Source: Candidatus Dadabacteria bacterium (GTDB taxonomy: Bacteria; Desulfobacterota_D; UBA1144; Nemesobacterales; Nemesobacteraceae). Taken from it: DNA of 5,078 nt. The stretch's first letter is position 1. The number at the start of each line of letters is the position of its first letter. The notes under the pieces are model-generated. The model ran no database searches, was not told where the DNA came from, and saw nothing but the letters and a program-made list of their open reading frames with translations. The stretch is from positions 1 to 5,078 of the forward strand of contig JAPOSJ010000247.1 of NCBI GenBank assembly GCA_026709745.1. Direction: 5' to 3'. Both the position numbers and the translations under genes were made by a program. Positions 4,841 to 5,078 of the stretch are shown here, one piece after another.

Positions 4841-5078
4841 ATGAGACAATTTGATGTCGTTGTTGTTGGAGCAGGTCCGGCAGGGATAGGGATTGCCGCT
4901 ATGCTCAAGGATTTGGGTATAAAGCGAATGATTGTTCTTGAGAGAGAAGAAGTCGGTGCGACTTTCGATAAATGGCCGAAGGAAATGCAGTTCATTACCC
5001 CTTCATTTACAACTAATTTTTATGGTCATCTTGACCTTAATGCTGTTGTATCAGGGACCTCGCCAGCATATATGCTCC
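4841..5078 (+). CDS. CzcO-like FAD/NAD(P)-dependent oxidoreductase, N-terminal part
   Basis: 79 codons are visible before the window ends. The start is ATG 4841 with TGAGG (4828-4832) 8 bases upstream. The protein opens with a Rossmann dinucleotide-binding fold: DVVVVGAGPAG gives G10-x-G12-xx-G15, and the acidic residue closing the second strand is E34 in IVLERE, the usual FAD ribose contact. VGATF (38-42) corresponds to the VGGTW-type motif of flavin monooxygenase-like proteins, and FITPSFTTN with SPAYM matches a group of CzcO-like flavoproteins (COG2072 type) that I recognise from memory; some are encoded beside cation-efflux genes. Substrate and reaction cannot be told from this part. It may be a separate unit, since 161 bases separate it from the permease gene. 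Confidence 0.8.
   Translation, partial: MRQFDVVVVGAGPAGIGIAAMLKDLGIKRMIVLEREEVGATFDKWPKEMQFITPSFTTNFYGHLDLNAVVSGTSPAYML

Overview
The window comes from a Gram-negative (didermic) bacterium. It encodes an outer-membrane beta-barrel protein, several Sec signal peptides and a periplasmic binding protein, with Shine-Dalgarno sites of the AAGGAG type and a middling base composition. I cannot name the genus. The core (about 527-4679) is a metal-acquisition island that looks zinc-responsive. The two flanks (1-500 and 4680-5078) look more AT-rich by eye and carry genes of other kinds.

Layout. (1) 1-382, minus strand: the 5' part of a small membrane-anchored protein of unknown function. (2) 527-2543: first transcription unit, with a promoter, a Zur-like palindrome, a small exported His/Cys protein (582-872), a terminator-like hairpin (898-931), a 502-residue outer-membrane protein with a very His/Asp-rich loop (952-2460) and a strong terminator (2507-2543). 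(3) 2577-4679: second unit, with the same kind of promoter and palindrome, a paralogous small exported protein (2631-2966), a hairpin, a ZnuA-like binding protein (2996-3931) and an overlapping ZnuB-like permease (3915-4679). No ABC ATPase is present in the window. (4) 4841 to the end: the N-terminus of a CzcO-like FAD/NAD(P) oxidoreductase.

The most unusual feature is a duplicated block of about 510 bp (527-1041 and 2577-3085). It contains promoter, operator-like palindrome, small His/Cys protein, hairpin, Shine-Dalgarno and signal peptide. The two signal-peptide regions are about 80% identical in DNA over 30 codons, yet the mature proteins behind them are unrelated: a beta-barrel in one copy and an ABC binding protein in the other. 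The leader and export signal thus seem to have been copied as a unit and joined to different cargo.

Likely joint role (inference): under zinc shortage a Zur-type repressor releases both promoters. The outer-membrane protein with its acidic His-rich loop helps collect zinc at the surface, the small HxH/CxxC proteins may handle metal in the periplasm, and the binding protein delivers it to the permease, which must borrow an ATPase encoded elsewhere.
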